Positions 1 through 5,827 of a stretch of DNA of 5,827 bases are shown here, in pieces. The first letter of the stretch is position 1, and each line of letters begins with the position of its first letter. This DNA comes from Bacteroidota bacterium (lineage in GTDB: Bacteria > Bacteroidota > Bacteroidia > NS11-12g > UBA955): contig JAIYBO010000053.1 in NCBI GenBank assembly GCA_027488495.1, positions 1 through 5,827 on the forward strand. Direction: 5' to 3'. A program made the translations under genes and the position numbers. The notes under the pieces were generated by a model. That model did no database searches and had not been told where the DNA came from. It was given only the letters and a program-made list of their open reading frames with translations.

Positions 1-141
1 AACACCGTAACCGCCGCAGGCATCGAAGCTGGAAGAAACTGTAGAATCTTGTACCGCTTGGGCCAAGGCGCCGATCACCCCGTGAACTTATATCACCCCG
101 AAGGCCATTATCTCAAAGGTTTGGTGATTCAGGTGGAGTGA
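1..141 (+). CDS. C-terminal end of an unrecognised protein (5' truncated by window edge)
   Basis: Reading frame 1 is open from the first base and ends at a TGA at 139-141, giving 46 residues that start NTVTAAGIEAGRN and end LKGLVIQVE. No start is visible, so the gene begins outside the window. The fragment has no membrane segment. Its end, an HPEG turn followed by a short beta-like stretch, faintly recalls the HPSG/PGG-type termini of DapF, PhzF and PrpF-fold isomerases, but this is a weak impression and I do not assign a function. It converges on the lptG end, with 96 bp between the two stop codons. That it is coding rests only on the open frame and the absence of a competing gene here. Confidence 0.6.
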   Translation, partial: NTVTAAGIEAGRNCRILYRLGQGADHPVNLYHPEGHYLKGLVIQVE

Positions 142-237
142 TTTCCACCCACAAATCACGCTGAATTGAACCCTTTGGGGAAATTTCAACCCCATTTGGC
201 ATAGAATTTTAGGTCGAAAAAACCAAGGAGACATCCC

Positions 238-1323
238 CTACTGTTGCGCAAAACGATAAAACACGTAAGCCACGGGCACAAACAACACATTGGGCAGCCA
301 AACCGCCAACCAAGGCCATACCACCCCTGAGTTTCCCAACGACACAAAGTATTTGCTGAAAAACAGGAAAAACAGAATCACAAATATCCCAACAGCCAAG
401 GAAAACCCAAGTCCGCCCCGGCTCTTCCTTCCCGCCACACTCACGGCGATCAAAACCAATATGAACGTACTAAAGGGCGATGCATAACGCCGATTCAATT
501 CGGTCTCCAAGAGTTCTACATTGCTCGACCCCCGCATTTTCTCTTTGGCAATCATGCTGCGCAATTCATTTTGATTCAAACTTTGCACATCCTCCAATCG
601 AAAAAAGAAATCTTCCGGATTAAACGGAATCAATGTATCCAATGTAGCGTGATATTGAATGTCCTGATTCCCAGTGGCCAAAAACTTCCGCTGCCAAACC
701 ATTTCTAGACGCCATTTTTTCGCCTCGGGCGACCATCGAATGAATCGACCAAACAGAGAGCTTTTCAGCTGCTTGCCCTGATACTCCTCCACTGTCACCC
801 CAACCCCTGAACTGTCGTTGTTGTTGAAATACTCCATGTACAAAATCACACCGGGCTTGATTTGCCTAAAAATGGTTGATTTGGCTTGAGAATAATAGTC
901 GCGCATGTAGGCATTTTCAAACCGAACCCTCGCCTTATCTGTGATCGGTATCACCCATGCATTCAACACGTAACTGCCAAACGCAAGCAACAAGGCCGTT
1001 CCCATATAGGGCATCAAAATGCGCTTCAACGACATCCCCCCAGCAAGCATTGAAATGATCTCCGTTCTCGATGCCAAACGCGAAGTCATGTACAAAACAG
1101 AAATGAAAATGAAAATCGGTGAAAAGGTATTGAGCAAACTCGGCACAAAATTGAGATAGTACACAGTGAAAATCTCATTCACTGGCGCCGATTTCTCCAG
1201 AAAATCATCCAACTTCTCGGCAACATCAAACACCATGATGATGATGATAAAAAGCAAAACGGTCACGAAGAAAGTCTCTAAGAACTTTTTCGAAATATAC
1301 CAGTCTAACTTTTTGATTTTCAT
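238..1323 (-). CDS. lptG: LptF/LptG (YjgP/YjgQ) family lipopolysaccharide export permease
   Basis: This is an inner-membrane subunit of the Lpt ABC exporter, which with LptF and the ATPase LptB extracts LPS from the inner membrane and passes it to the periplasmic bridge. The 361 residues match the usual family length (about 360). Layout: TM1 about 15-35, TM2 about 52-79, then the conserved cytoplasmic stretch with SRTE (85-88) and MLAGGMS (92-98), TM3 about 104-125, a periplasmic beta-rich domain about 130-270, and three C-terminal helices about 281-297, 304-327 and 336-357. The LDWYI start resembles LptG (E. coli LDRYI) more than LptF, so lptG is a probable rather than certain symbol. It starts at ATG 1321-1323, 27 bp after tgt, with no clear ribosome binding site, and is the last gene of the menG-porT-tgt-lptG run. 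A second paralogue should be encoded elsewhere. Confidence 0.9.
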   Translation of the reverse strand: MKIKKLDWYISKKFLETFFVTVLLFIIIIMVFDVAEKLDDFLEKSAPVNEIFTVYYLNFVPSLLNTFSPIFIFISVLYMTSRLASRTEIISMLAGGMSLKRILMPYMGTALLLAFGSYVLNAWVIPITDKARVRFENAYMRDYYSQAKSTIFRQIKPGVILYMEYFNNNDSSGVGVTVEEYQGKQLKSSLFGRFIRWSPEAKKWRLEMVWQRKFLATGNQDIQYHATLDTLIPFNPEDFFFRLEDVQSLNQNELRSMIAKEKMRGSSNVELLETELNRRYASPFSTFILVLIAVSVAGRKSRGGLGFSLAVGIFVILFFLFFSKYFVSLGNSGVVWPWLAVWLPNVLFVPVAYVFYRFAQQ

Positions 1324-1350
1324 ATTTGGGCAACCAACGAAGGGTGCAAA

Positions 1351-2478
1351 CTACGACAATTTTCGCGACACTGTTTTGAGGATACTTTCTTTCCAGAGGT
1401 GGAAATCGCCTTGTAAAATGCGCTCTCTGGCCTGCCTCACCAACCACAAGTAAAAACGCAAATTTTGAATACTGGCGATGATCGGACCCATCATTTCATT
1501 GGCTTGAAACAAATGTCGAACATAGGCTTTACTATACTCCGGCGTAAGCAATGAATCCAGGGGTTCAAAGTCATCGGCCCACTTCTTGTTCTTGATGTTC
1601 ACGATTCCCTCACAGGTGAACACGTTTCCGTTTCTGCCGTTTCGGGTTGGCATCACACAATCAAACATATCTACCCCCAAGGCGATGGCGTTGAGCAAAT
1701 TCTCTGGCGTACCAACTCCCATCAAGTATCGGGGCTTATCGTACGGCAAAATATCCGTCACCAACTCCGTCATCCGGTACATATCCTCATGAGGTTCTCC
1801 CACACTAAGGCCACCAATGGCATACCCTTTGGCATCGTGTTTTAACACATATTCAGCACTTTGCTTGCGCAAATCATCGTAAACACTGCCCTGTACGATG
1901 GGCATCAAAGCTTGCTCATGTCCGTAAATGGGCTCCGTTTCATTGAACCTCGAAAAGCATCGATCCAACCAACGATGGGTCATATGCATCGATTTTTTGG
2001 CATACTCGTAATCGCAAGGATATGGTGTACACTCATCAAATGCCATAATGATATCGGCACCAATCACACGTTGGATATCCATCACCCGCTCTGGGCTAAA
2101 CATGTGCTTTGAACCATCGATATGACTGGCGAACTTCACGCCTTCATCGGTGAGTTTACGCGTTCCTGATAGCGAATACACTTGGTAACCACCGCTATCG
2201 GTGAGCACTGGGCGATCCCAATTGCTGAAACCATGTATCCCACCCGCTTTTTGCAAAATATCGAGGCCCGGCCTCAAATACAGATGGTAAGTATTGCCCA
2301 AAATAATATCGGCGTTGATATCATTTTTGTTCAAAAGAAAGTTTCTATGTACCCCTTTCACCGTACCCGCCGTGCCAACCGGCATGAAAATAGGGGTTTG
2401 AATGCGACCGTGCGCAGTATCAATCACACCAGCCCTTGCTTTGGTGAAAGGATCTTTATGTTGTAATACGAAATTCAA
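1351..2478 (-). CDS. tgt: queuine/preQ1 tRNA-guanosine transglycosylase
   Basis: Tgt swaps guanine-34 of the GUN-anticodon tRNAs (Tyr, His, Asn, Asp) for preQ1, an early step of queuosine synthesis in the cytoplasm. The 375-residue TIM-barrel protein has the family landmarks in order: TPIFMPVGT (28-36), LTDSGGYQ with general base D94 (92-99), D148 in MAFDE, PIVQG with Q196, GGLSVGE (222-228), GVGTPENLL (254-262) and FDCVMPTRNGRNG with nucleophile D273 (272-284). These correspond to Zymomonas D102, D156, Q203, G230 and D280 at a constant offset of 7-8. The usual C-terminal zinc site is missing: no CxCxxC before YSKAYVRHLF (315-324), and the HNLxFY histidine is Q338. The start is TTG 2476-2478: the product then begins MNFVLQH, aligning with the family's MxFxL start, and no ATG lies in frame before a TAG at 2500-2502. 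The TTG overlaps the porT stop (TTGA). Confidence 0.97.
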   Translation of the reverse strand: MNFVLQHKDPFTKARAGVIDTAHGRIQTPIFMPVGTAGTVKGVHRNFLLNKNDINADIILGNTYHLYLRPGLDILQKAGGIHGFSNWDRPVLTDSGGYQVYSLSGTRKLTDEGVKFASHIDGSKHMFSPERVMDIQRVIGADIIMAFDECTPYPCDYEYAKKSMHMTHRWLDRCFSRFNETEPIYGHEQALMPIVQGSVYDDLRKQSAEYVLKHDAKGYAIGGLSVGEPHEDMYRMTELVTDILPYDKPRYLMGVGTPENLLNAIALGVDMFDCVMPTRNGRNGNVFTCEGIVNIKNKKWADDFEPLDSLLTPEYSKAYVRHLFQANEMMGPIIASIQNLRFYLWLVRQARERILQGDFHLWKESILKTVSRKLS

Positions 2479-3167
2479 TTCTGTGCCATCAATGAAATGC
2501 TAAACAACCGCGGATATATCGAGGCCATACTACCTGAATAGTAGCTGTTGGGCACACGAATGAGCGCATTGTTTAACCCGTTCGACATTTTTAATTCTAA
2601 AGACAAATCCACGAAATCCAATCGAAACTCCATCCCCGCTCCCACTTCGTAATAATATGTATTGGCTTTGAGCGCCACCAAAGGCTTTGACTCACCAATC
2701 ACTAGACCTTGATTGCTCTGAAAATCGTGAGACCATCGCACACCACCCAACACGTACATGCGGGTATTGTTGGGCATATCGGACCGATATTTCAAAGTGA
2801 GAGGTATATCAAAAGAAATGGTTTCAATTTTGATGTTTGGTCCCGGCGTATGTTGCCAAGCATATTGAATATTGCGCTGATGCAATTGCAACATCGTCAA
2901 TGTTTTCAACTCCCAGTACTTCCCAAATCGGTAAGCCACTGAACCACCAAAACCTCCGCCTGCCTGTCCTTGCGGACGAATGCTCTGAATGGAATCGGTG
3001 CGCTGCCAAAAAACTGGATCCAACTCCATTTTCATTTTGGCATAGGTACCAGCAAAAGCGATACCCCAAAAGAAATGCTTGCGATAATCCCGATTGTAGT
3101 CGCGCGGCTGAGAAAACGATTTTCCCGCCACAACCAACAACAATATGAGGACAATTATTTTACGCAT
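2475..3167 (-). CDS. porT: PorT, type IX secretion system outer-membrane beta-barrel protein
   Basis: PorT is a beta-barrel outer-membrane protein needed for the Bacteroidota type IX secretion system, which exports CTD-tagged proteases, adhesins and gliding components; its precise role is not settled. I use ATG 3165-3167, giving 230 residues. The frame extends five codons to a TTG at 3182, but from the ATG the protein opens directly with a signal peptide (MRKIIVLILLLVVAGKSFSQ, cleavage probably after S19). The mature part shows alternating beta strands typical of an OMP_b-brl fold: FFWGIAFAG (32-40), GGGFGGSVAYRFG (70-82), SFDIPLTLKYRSD (118-130), RMYVLGGVRWS (136-146), YYEVGAGMEFRLDF (172-185), SLELKMSNGLNN (189-200), and a terminal NSYYSGSMASIYPRLFSISL (207-226). 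Its start overlaps the menG end by 13 bp and its stop overlaps the tgt start. The ubiE-porT neighbourhood is, to my knowledge, common in the phylum, which supports the call. Confidence 0.88.
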   Translation of the reverse strand: MRKIIVLILLLVVAGKSFSQPRDYNRDYRKHFFWGIAFAGTYAKMKMELDPVFWQRTDSIQSIRPQGQAGGGFGGSVAYRFGKYWELKTLTMLQLHQRNIQYAWQHTPGPNIKIETISFDIPLTLKYRSDMPNNTRMYVLGGVRWSHDFQSNQGLVIGESKPLVALKANTYYYEVGAGMEFRLDFVDLSLELKMSNGLNNALIRVPNSYYSGSMASIYPRLFSISLMAQN

Positions 3168-3883
3168 GTATACATGGTACAAATACCAAATGTAAGGGGC
3201 TTATAGGTAACGTGAGAAAATCCCACAGATTTTGCTTTTTCCACAAATTCTTCGCCTTCAGGAAAAGCAGCTACGCTCTGAGGTAGATAGGTATAGGCAT
3301 TGGTACTGCGCGATAGCAACTTACCCATCAAGGGCAAAATGTTTTTGAAATAGAACCAATACAATCGAGAGAAAATTGGATTGGTAGGCTTACTAAATTC
3401 CAACACCACCATTGGGCCGCCGGGCTTGAGTACGCGGTGCATTTCTGCCAAACCTGCCAATAAATTCTCAAAATTACGCACACCAAAACTCACCGTAACC
3501 GCATCAAAATCACCCTCTTGAAAAGGCAATTTTTCAGAATCCGCTTGTGTGAGTGTAATCCGTTTGGTGAGATTTTTTTGATTCAATTTGATTTGCCCGA
3601 AATCCAGCATTCCTTGACTGATATCCACGCCAACGATGTTGGAACCTTCGATTTTTGTCATTTCGATGGCCAAATCCGCCGTGCCCGTTGCCACATCCAA
3701 AATGTGTTTGGCGCCAAAGGAATTGACATTTTTTCTCACTTTGGTACGCCAGGAATAATCCACGCCCAAGGATAAAAAATGATTCAAAAAATCATAGCGG
3801 GGCGAAATGTTATCGAACATCTCTTCCACTTGCTGCTTCTTCGAAGCATCTGAGTTGGGATTGGGTTTTACTTGGCTAGTCAC
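3155..3883 (-). CDS. ubiE: demethylmenaquinone methyltransferase (UbiE/MenG family)
   Basis: This is a SAM-dependent C-methyltransferase for the last step of menaquinone synthesis (demethylmenaquinone to menaquinone). With a GTG start at 3881-3883 the protein has 242 residues and begins (M)TSQVKPNPNSDASKKQQ, as Bacteroidota homologues do. Family signature 1 is YDFLNHFLSLGVDYSWR (30-46); SAM motif I is ILDVATGTADLA (61-72); the acidic ribose-binding end of strand 2 is GVDIS (85-89); D115 is in the adenine-contact loop; LPFQEGDFDAVTVSFGVRN is 119-137; signature 2 is RVLKPGGPMVVLEFS (150-164). The open frame runs on to an ATG at 3946, but that 21-residue extension (CLRIDSSVTALE...) is unlike the family and would cross the TATATTTG element at 3894-3901. 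The gene is first in the probable four-gene operon and overlaps porT by 13 bp. Confidence 0.95.
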   Translation of the reverse strand: MTSQVKPNPNSDASKKQQVEEMFDNISPRYDFLNHFLSLGVDYSWRTKVRKNVNSFGAKHILDVATGTADLAIEMTKIEGSNIVGVDISQGMLDFGQIKLNQKNLTKRITLTQADSEKLPFQEGDFDAVTVSFGVRNFENLLAGLAEMHRVLKPGGPMVVLEFSKPTNPIFSRLYWFYFKNILPLMGKLLSRSTNAYTYLPQSVAAFPEGEEFVEKAKSVGFSHVTYKPLTFGICTMYTCVK

Positions 3884-3893
3884 AATAATGTTA

Positions 3894-3901
3894 CAAATAT
3901 A
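3894..3901 (-). promoter_or_regulatory. Bacteroidota-type -7 element upstream of menG
   Basis: The minus strand reads TATATTTG, an exact match to the TAnnTTTG -7 consensus. It ends 10 bp before the GTG start of menG, so transcription would begin only about 4-6 nt upstream of the start codon, giving a nearly leaderless mRNA. I do not see a good TTG/TTTG -33 element at the usual distance, so the assignment rests on the -7 box and its placement alone. It would drive menG-porT-tgt-lptG. Confidence 0.45.
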
Positions 3902-3975
3902 AGCAATTTCAAGGGCAGTGACCGACGAATCGATACGCAAACACACCGATATTTGCCAAAGTAAAATCGCAACAA

Positions 3976-4569
3976 ATGGACATCAATACTGCAGAATACA
4001 TTGGAAGTTGGCAAAAGAATGCGGACATGCCTCATACCGAATTGCCCGAATTCGCCTTTATCGGACGCAGTAATGTGGGAAAAAGCAGCTTGATAAACAT
4101 GCTCACACAGAGAAGTGGTTTGGCCAAAACAAGCTCCACACCGGGCAAAACCCAAAGCATCAACTTGTTTTTGCTGAATAAGAAAATCCAATTTGTGGAT
4201 TTACCCGGCTATGGTTATGCGAAACTCTCCAAAGACAAGCGCGAAATTTTCGGCAAAATGATCAAACATTATTTACATGAGAGAGTGAACATGTATTGTT
4301 TGTTCGTCCTGATTGATTTGCGCATCAAACCACAACAAATTGATTTAGATTTCATCAACGAATGTGGTGAGCACGACATCCCAATGGCCTTAATTGGCAC
4401 CAAGGCAGACAAGTTGAAACCAGCAGAATTGGAGGCCAACAAAGCAGCGATTGATGCCAAATTACTAGAAGTCTGGAATGAATTGCCGCCATTTTTTATC
4501 AGCAGCTCTGAATCCAAGGTTGGTCGCGATGAGATCTGGGAATTCATCAAAGGCACCTTGCCGAATTAG
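3976..4569 (+). CDS. engB: ribosome biogenesis GTP-binding protein EngB/YsxC/YihA
   Basis: EngB is an essential cytoplasmic TRAFAC-class GTPase that acts in assembly of the 50S subunit. The 197-residue protein is of normal length and has all G motifs: G1 P-loop GRSNVGKSSLINML (30-43), the G2 region SSTPGKTQSINLF (53-65) with the family-typical PGKTQ, G3 DLPGYGYAK (75-83), G4 GTKADKL (141-147) and G5 SSSES (176-180). The ATG at 3976 is the first usable start and gives a typical short N-terminal lead (MDINTAEYIGSW) before the GTPase core. It is divergent from menG across a 92-bp spacer and is probably monocistronic. Its TAG (4567-4569) overlaps the TAA of the opposing yitT-like gene. No Shine-Dalgarno sequence is visible; the leader is A-rich (GCAACAA before ATG). 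Confidence 0.97.
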   Translation: MDINTAEYIGSWQKNADMPHTELPEFAFIGRSNVGKSSLINMLTQRSGLAKTSSTPGKTQSINLFLLNKKIQFVDLPGYGYAKLSKDKREIFGKMIKHYLHERVNMYCLFVLIDLRIKPQQIDLDFINECGEHDIPMALIGTKADKLKPAELEANKAAIDAKLLEVWNELPPFFISSSESKVGRDEIWEFIKGTLPN

Positions 4570-5453
4570 TGCAATGGTCGTTTTTTGATCATACCGCCCT
4601 TCGTATCCTTTACTGCATGTTGCACCACAAATGCATCTGGATCTACCTGCTCAACTTCAAACAATAACTTTGTGACTTCCAACCGGGTAACCACAAAAAA
4701 CAATACCCGTCCTTCTTCGCCCAATTCGCCCCGCTTACCAAACCCTTTGTCTGATTTAAACACAGTCACTCCTCTACCTAGTTTTGAAATGATTTGATGC
4801 TTGATTTCTTCAGCTTTGTCTGAAACCACCATAACACCCAAATACTCTTCGATGCCATGGATGACAAAATCGATCGTTTTAGAAGCAGACAGATAAGTCA
4901 GCATTGAATACATGGCTGTTTCAATTCCTATGAGGCTTGCAGCCAACAAGAACAAGACGGCATTGAAGATGGCAATAAAATCGCCCACGGACAAACTCGT
5001 ACGCCTACTCACCGCGATCGCCAACACCTCTGTTCCATCGATTACAGCGCCACCTCGGATTGTAAGCCCTATTCCCGCGCCCAAGAAAAAACCACCAAAA
5101 ACGGATATCAATAATTTATCATTTGTAATCAAAGGCAAACTCAAAAAATGAACAATCACGGCCAAACAGATGATCGCCAAAACACTTTTGACCGCGAAAT
5201 CCTTTGAAATTTGATTTGCTCCGATAAACACAAAAGGAAGATTTACCAAAACAACCAATACAGAAAGCTCAACACCCGTGAGCAATTTCAGCAACAAAGA
5301 AATACCCATCGCACCCCCGTCTAAAAATTCATTGGGTAAAATAAACCCCTTCAAACCCACTGCCGCCATCGAAACTCCCAGAAAAACGAATAGGATATCT
5401 ACACCCCGCCAATTCAACACCCCCTTGTCCTGCATATCACCGACCTTTACCAT
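4566..5453 (-). CDS. YitT family (DUF161/DUF2179) membrane protein
   Basis: This is a conserved integral membrane protein of uncertain function. The 295 residues (from ATG 5451-5453) split into an N-terminal multi-helix YitT domain and a soluble DUF2179 C-terminal domain. Hydrophobic segments lie about 19-39 (DILFVFLGVSMAAVGLKGF), 63-79, 91-108, 115-132 and 158-177. Family marks are LPNEFLDGGAMGISLLL (39-55) and IRGGAVIDGTEVLA (132-145). The DUF2179 part, about 205-290, contains IISKLGRGVTVFKSDKGFG (221-239), FFVVTRLEV (252-260) and VDPDAFVV (270-277). Start choice is open: a TTG at 5459 would add two residues; an ATG at 5433-5435 would remove six, is preceded by AAAGG at SD-like distance, and would leave a short leader after the TAAATTTG box at 5457-5464. 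Its stop overlaps the engB stop. Confidence 0.92.
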   Translation of the reverse strand: MVKVGDMQDKGVLNWRGVDILFVFLGVSMAAVGLKGFILPNEFLDGGAMGISLLLKLLTGVELSVLVVLVNLPFVFIGANQISKDFAVKSVLAIICLAVIVHFLSLPLITNDKLLISVFGGFFLGAGIGLTIRGGAVIDGTEVLAIAVSRRTSLSVGDFIAIFNAVLFLLAASLIGIETAMYSMLTYLSASKTIDFVIHGIEEYLGVMVVSDKAEEIKHQIISKLGRGVTVFKSDKGFGKRGELGEEGRVLFFVVTRLEVTKLLFEVEQVDPDAFVVQHAVKDTKGGMIKKRPLH

Positions 5454-5456
5454 ACC

Positions 5457-5464
5457 CAAATTTA
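5457..5464 (-). promoter_or_regulatory. possible Bacteroidota -7 element before the YitT-like gene
   Basis: The minus strand reads TAAATTTG, matching TAnnTTTG exactly, just 3 bp before the ATG at 5453. If used, the transcript would start at or just inside that ATG, so translation would be leaderless or would begin at the in-frame ATG at 5435, which has AAAGG upstream. The upstream -33 region has only TTTT at about the right spacing. The 35-bp gap to the DUF2200 stop leaves room for a separate promoter. Confidence 0.35.
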
Positions 5465-5479
5465 CGATGATTGCTTTGT

Positions 5480-5497
5480 AAAAGCTTTTTAGCTTCT
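5480..5497 (-). terminator. weak stem-loop at the end of the DUF2200 gene
   Basis: On the minus strand AAGCT and AGCTT flank an AAAA loop, with a G-T and an A-T pair possible beyond, followed only by a short T stretch. The stem includes the TAA stop of the DUF2200 gene. It is A/T-rich and short, so at best it is a weak terminator that would separate DUF2200 from the YitT-like gene; it could be chance. Confidence 0.2.
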
Positions 5498-5827
5498 TAG
5501 GATTTTTTCCATCTTCCGCCCTTTTGCCAATTCATCCACCAGTTTATCCAAGTAACGAACTTTCCGCGTCAAAGGATTCTCAATTTCTTCAATTCTGTAA
5601 CCACATATCAAACCTGTGATGTGGTGCGCATTGGGATTGAGCGTGGCACTTTGAAAAAACAATTCAAAGGTTACACCCTCCGCCAGCAACTGTTCAATTT
5701 CTAACACTCCAAACCCAGTGAGCCATTCAATCACTTGATCCAATTCCTTTTTTGTCCTGCCTTTTCGCTCCAACTTCGCCAAATAAAGCGGATAAACCGT
5801 AGCAAAGGTCATTTTTGCTATTTTTTC
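5489..5827 (-). CDS. DUF2200 family protein (5' end probably outside the window)
   Basis: This is a small conserved protein of unknown function. The visible part is 112 residues. Family features are MTFATVYPLYLAKLERKGRT (6-25), the ELDQVIEWLTGF region (28-39), FFQSATLNPNA (57-67), LICGYRIEEIENPLTRK (73-89) and the highly conserved YLDKLVDELAKGRKMEKIL (91-109). Starting at the ATG 5810-5812 would give 107 residues. However, the frame stays open to the window edge (EKNSK before MTFA), and DUF2200 members as I recall them have roughly ten residues ahead of the MTFAxVYP motif, so the true start is probably just beyond 5827. It is soluble and charged, with no signal peptide or membrane segment. 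It lies 35 bp upstream of the YitT-like gene on the same strand; joint transcription is possible, but a promoter-like box sits between them. Confidence 0.87.
   Translation of the reverse strand, partial: EKIAKMTFATVYPLYLAKLERKGRTKKELDQVIEWLTGFGVLEIEQLLAEGVTFELFFQSATLNPNAHHITGLICGYRIEEIENPLTRKVRYLDKLVDELAKGRKMEKILRS

Noticed and set aside
132..149. Perfect 6-bp inverted repeat GGTGGA/TCCACC at the end of the first gene
   Set aside because: It has no following T-run on either strand, so it is not a convincing intrinsic terminator and may be chance.
216..240. T-run (minus strand) just after the lptG stop as a terminator
   Set aside because: The only preceding stem is about three Watson-Crick pairs (GGA/TCC) plus G-T pairs, too weak to call.
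1226..1447. Minus-strand 73-residue frame ending in HHHHGV, across the tgt-lptG junction
   Set aside because: It lies out of frame with both tgt and lptG. The histidine run is the +1 reading of the ATCATCATC-rich first membrane helix of lptG, not a metal-binding peptide.
1166..1453. Plus-strand 95-residue frame opposite the tgt-lptG junction
   Set aside because: It is antisense to two confidently assigned genes and has no recognisable domain, promoter or ribosome binding site.
3168..3182. Five-codon upstream extension of porT to a TTG
   Set aside because: It would place YHVY ahead of an ordinary signal peptide that begins perfectly at the ATG at 3167.
3884..3946. 21-residue N-terminal extension of menG back to an ATG
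   Set aside because: The extension does not resemble the family N-terminus, while the GTG at 3881-3883 gives the expected start and length; a -7 box lies inside the extension.
3948..3955. GATATTTG as a -7 box for engB
   Set aside because: It differs from TAnnTTTG at the first base and has no -33 partner. The position (about 20 bp before the ATG) is reasonable, but the evidence is too thin to list as a promoter.
3884..3975. Divergent spacer between menG and engB searched for operators, riboswitches or small RNAs
   Set aside because: Apart from the -7 box, only a short ATCGAT palindrome is visible; nothing supports a regulatory RNA or a shared operator.
3880..4191. Minus-strand 103-residue frame antisense to engB and entering the divergent spacer
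   Set aside because: It is a shadow of engB in another frame. Its composition (many Cys, Phe and Leu) is not protein-like and it would overlap the menG promoter and start.

Overview
The window looks like an ordinary chromosomal stretch from a member of the Bacteroidota. The main evidence is a porT gene (a type IX secretion component restricted to that phylum) beside a menaquinone-type methyltransferase. The TAnnTTTG-type -7 elements, the lack of clear Shine-Dalgarno sequences before most genes, and a queuine tRNA-guanosyltransferase without its zinc cysteines also fit. The base composition is moderate and even, and I see no mobile element, tRNA, rRNA, CRISPR array or other accessory island. 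The genus cannot be fixed from the sequence.

Layout: (1) Positions 1-141 are the last 46 codons of an unrecognised plus-strand gene. (2) A 96-bp convergent gap follows. (3) A minus-strand block reads 3883 to 238 in the order ubiE/menG, porT, tgt, lptG. The first three genes overlap (13 bp, then 3 bp) and the last gap is 27 bp, so it is probably one operon. Two starts appear to be non-ATG: GTG for menG and TTG for tgt. (4) A 92-bp divergent spacer separates it from plus-strand engB (3976-4569). (5) The engB stop codon overlaps the stop codon of a minus-strand YitT/DUF2179 membrane protein gene. (6) Upstream of that, also on minus, is a DUF2200 gene that runs off the right edge.

Functionally the operon mixes respiratory quinone methylation (MenG), outer-membrane secretion (PorT), tRNA queuosine modification (Tgt) and lipopolysaccharide export (LptG). 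PorT and LptG share the theme of envelope assembly; MenG and Tgt look like co-transcribed housekeeping genes. EngB is an independent ribosome-assembly GTPase.

I found no convincing undescribed multi-gene system. The observations most worth a second look are the loss of all four zinc ligands in Tgt, the TTGA stop/start coupling of porT-tgt, the near-leaderless promoter-start arrangements of menG and yitT, and the overlapping convergent stop codons of engB and yitT.
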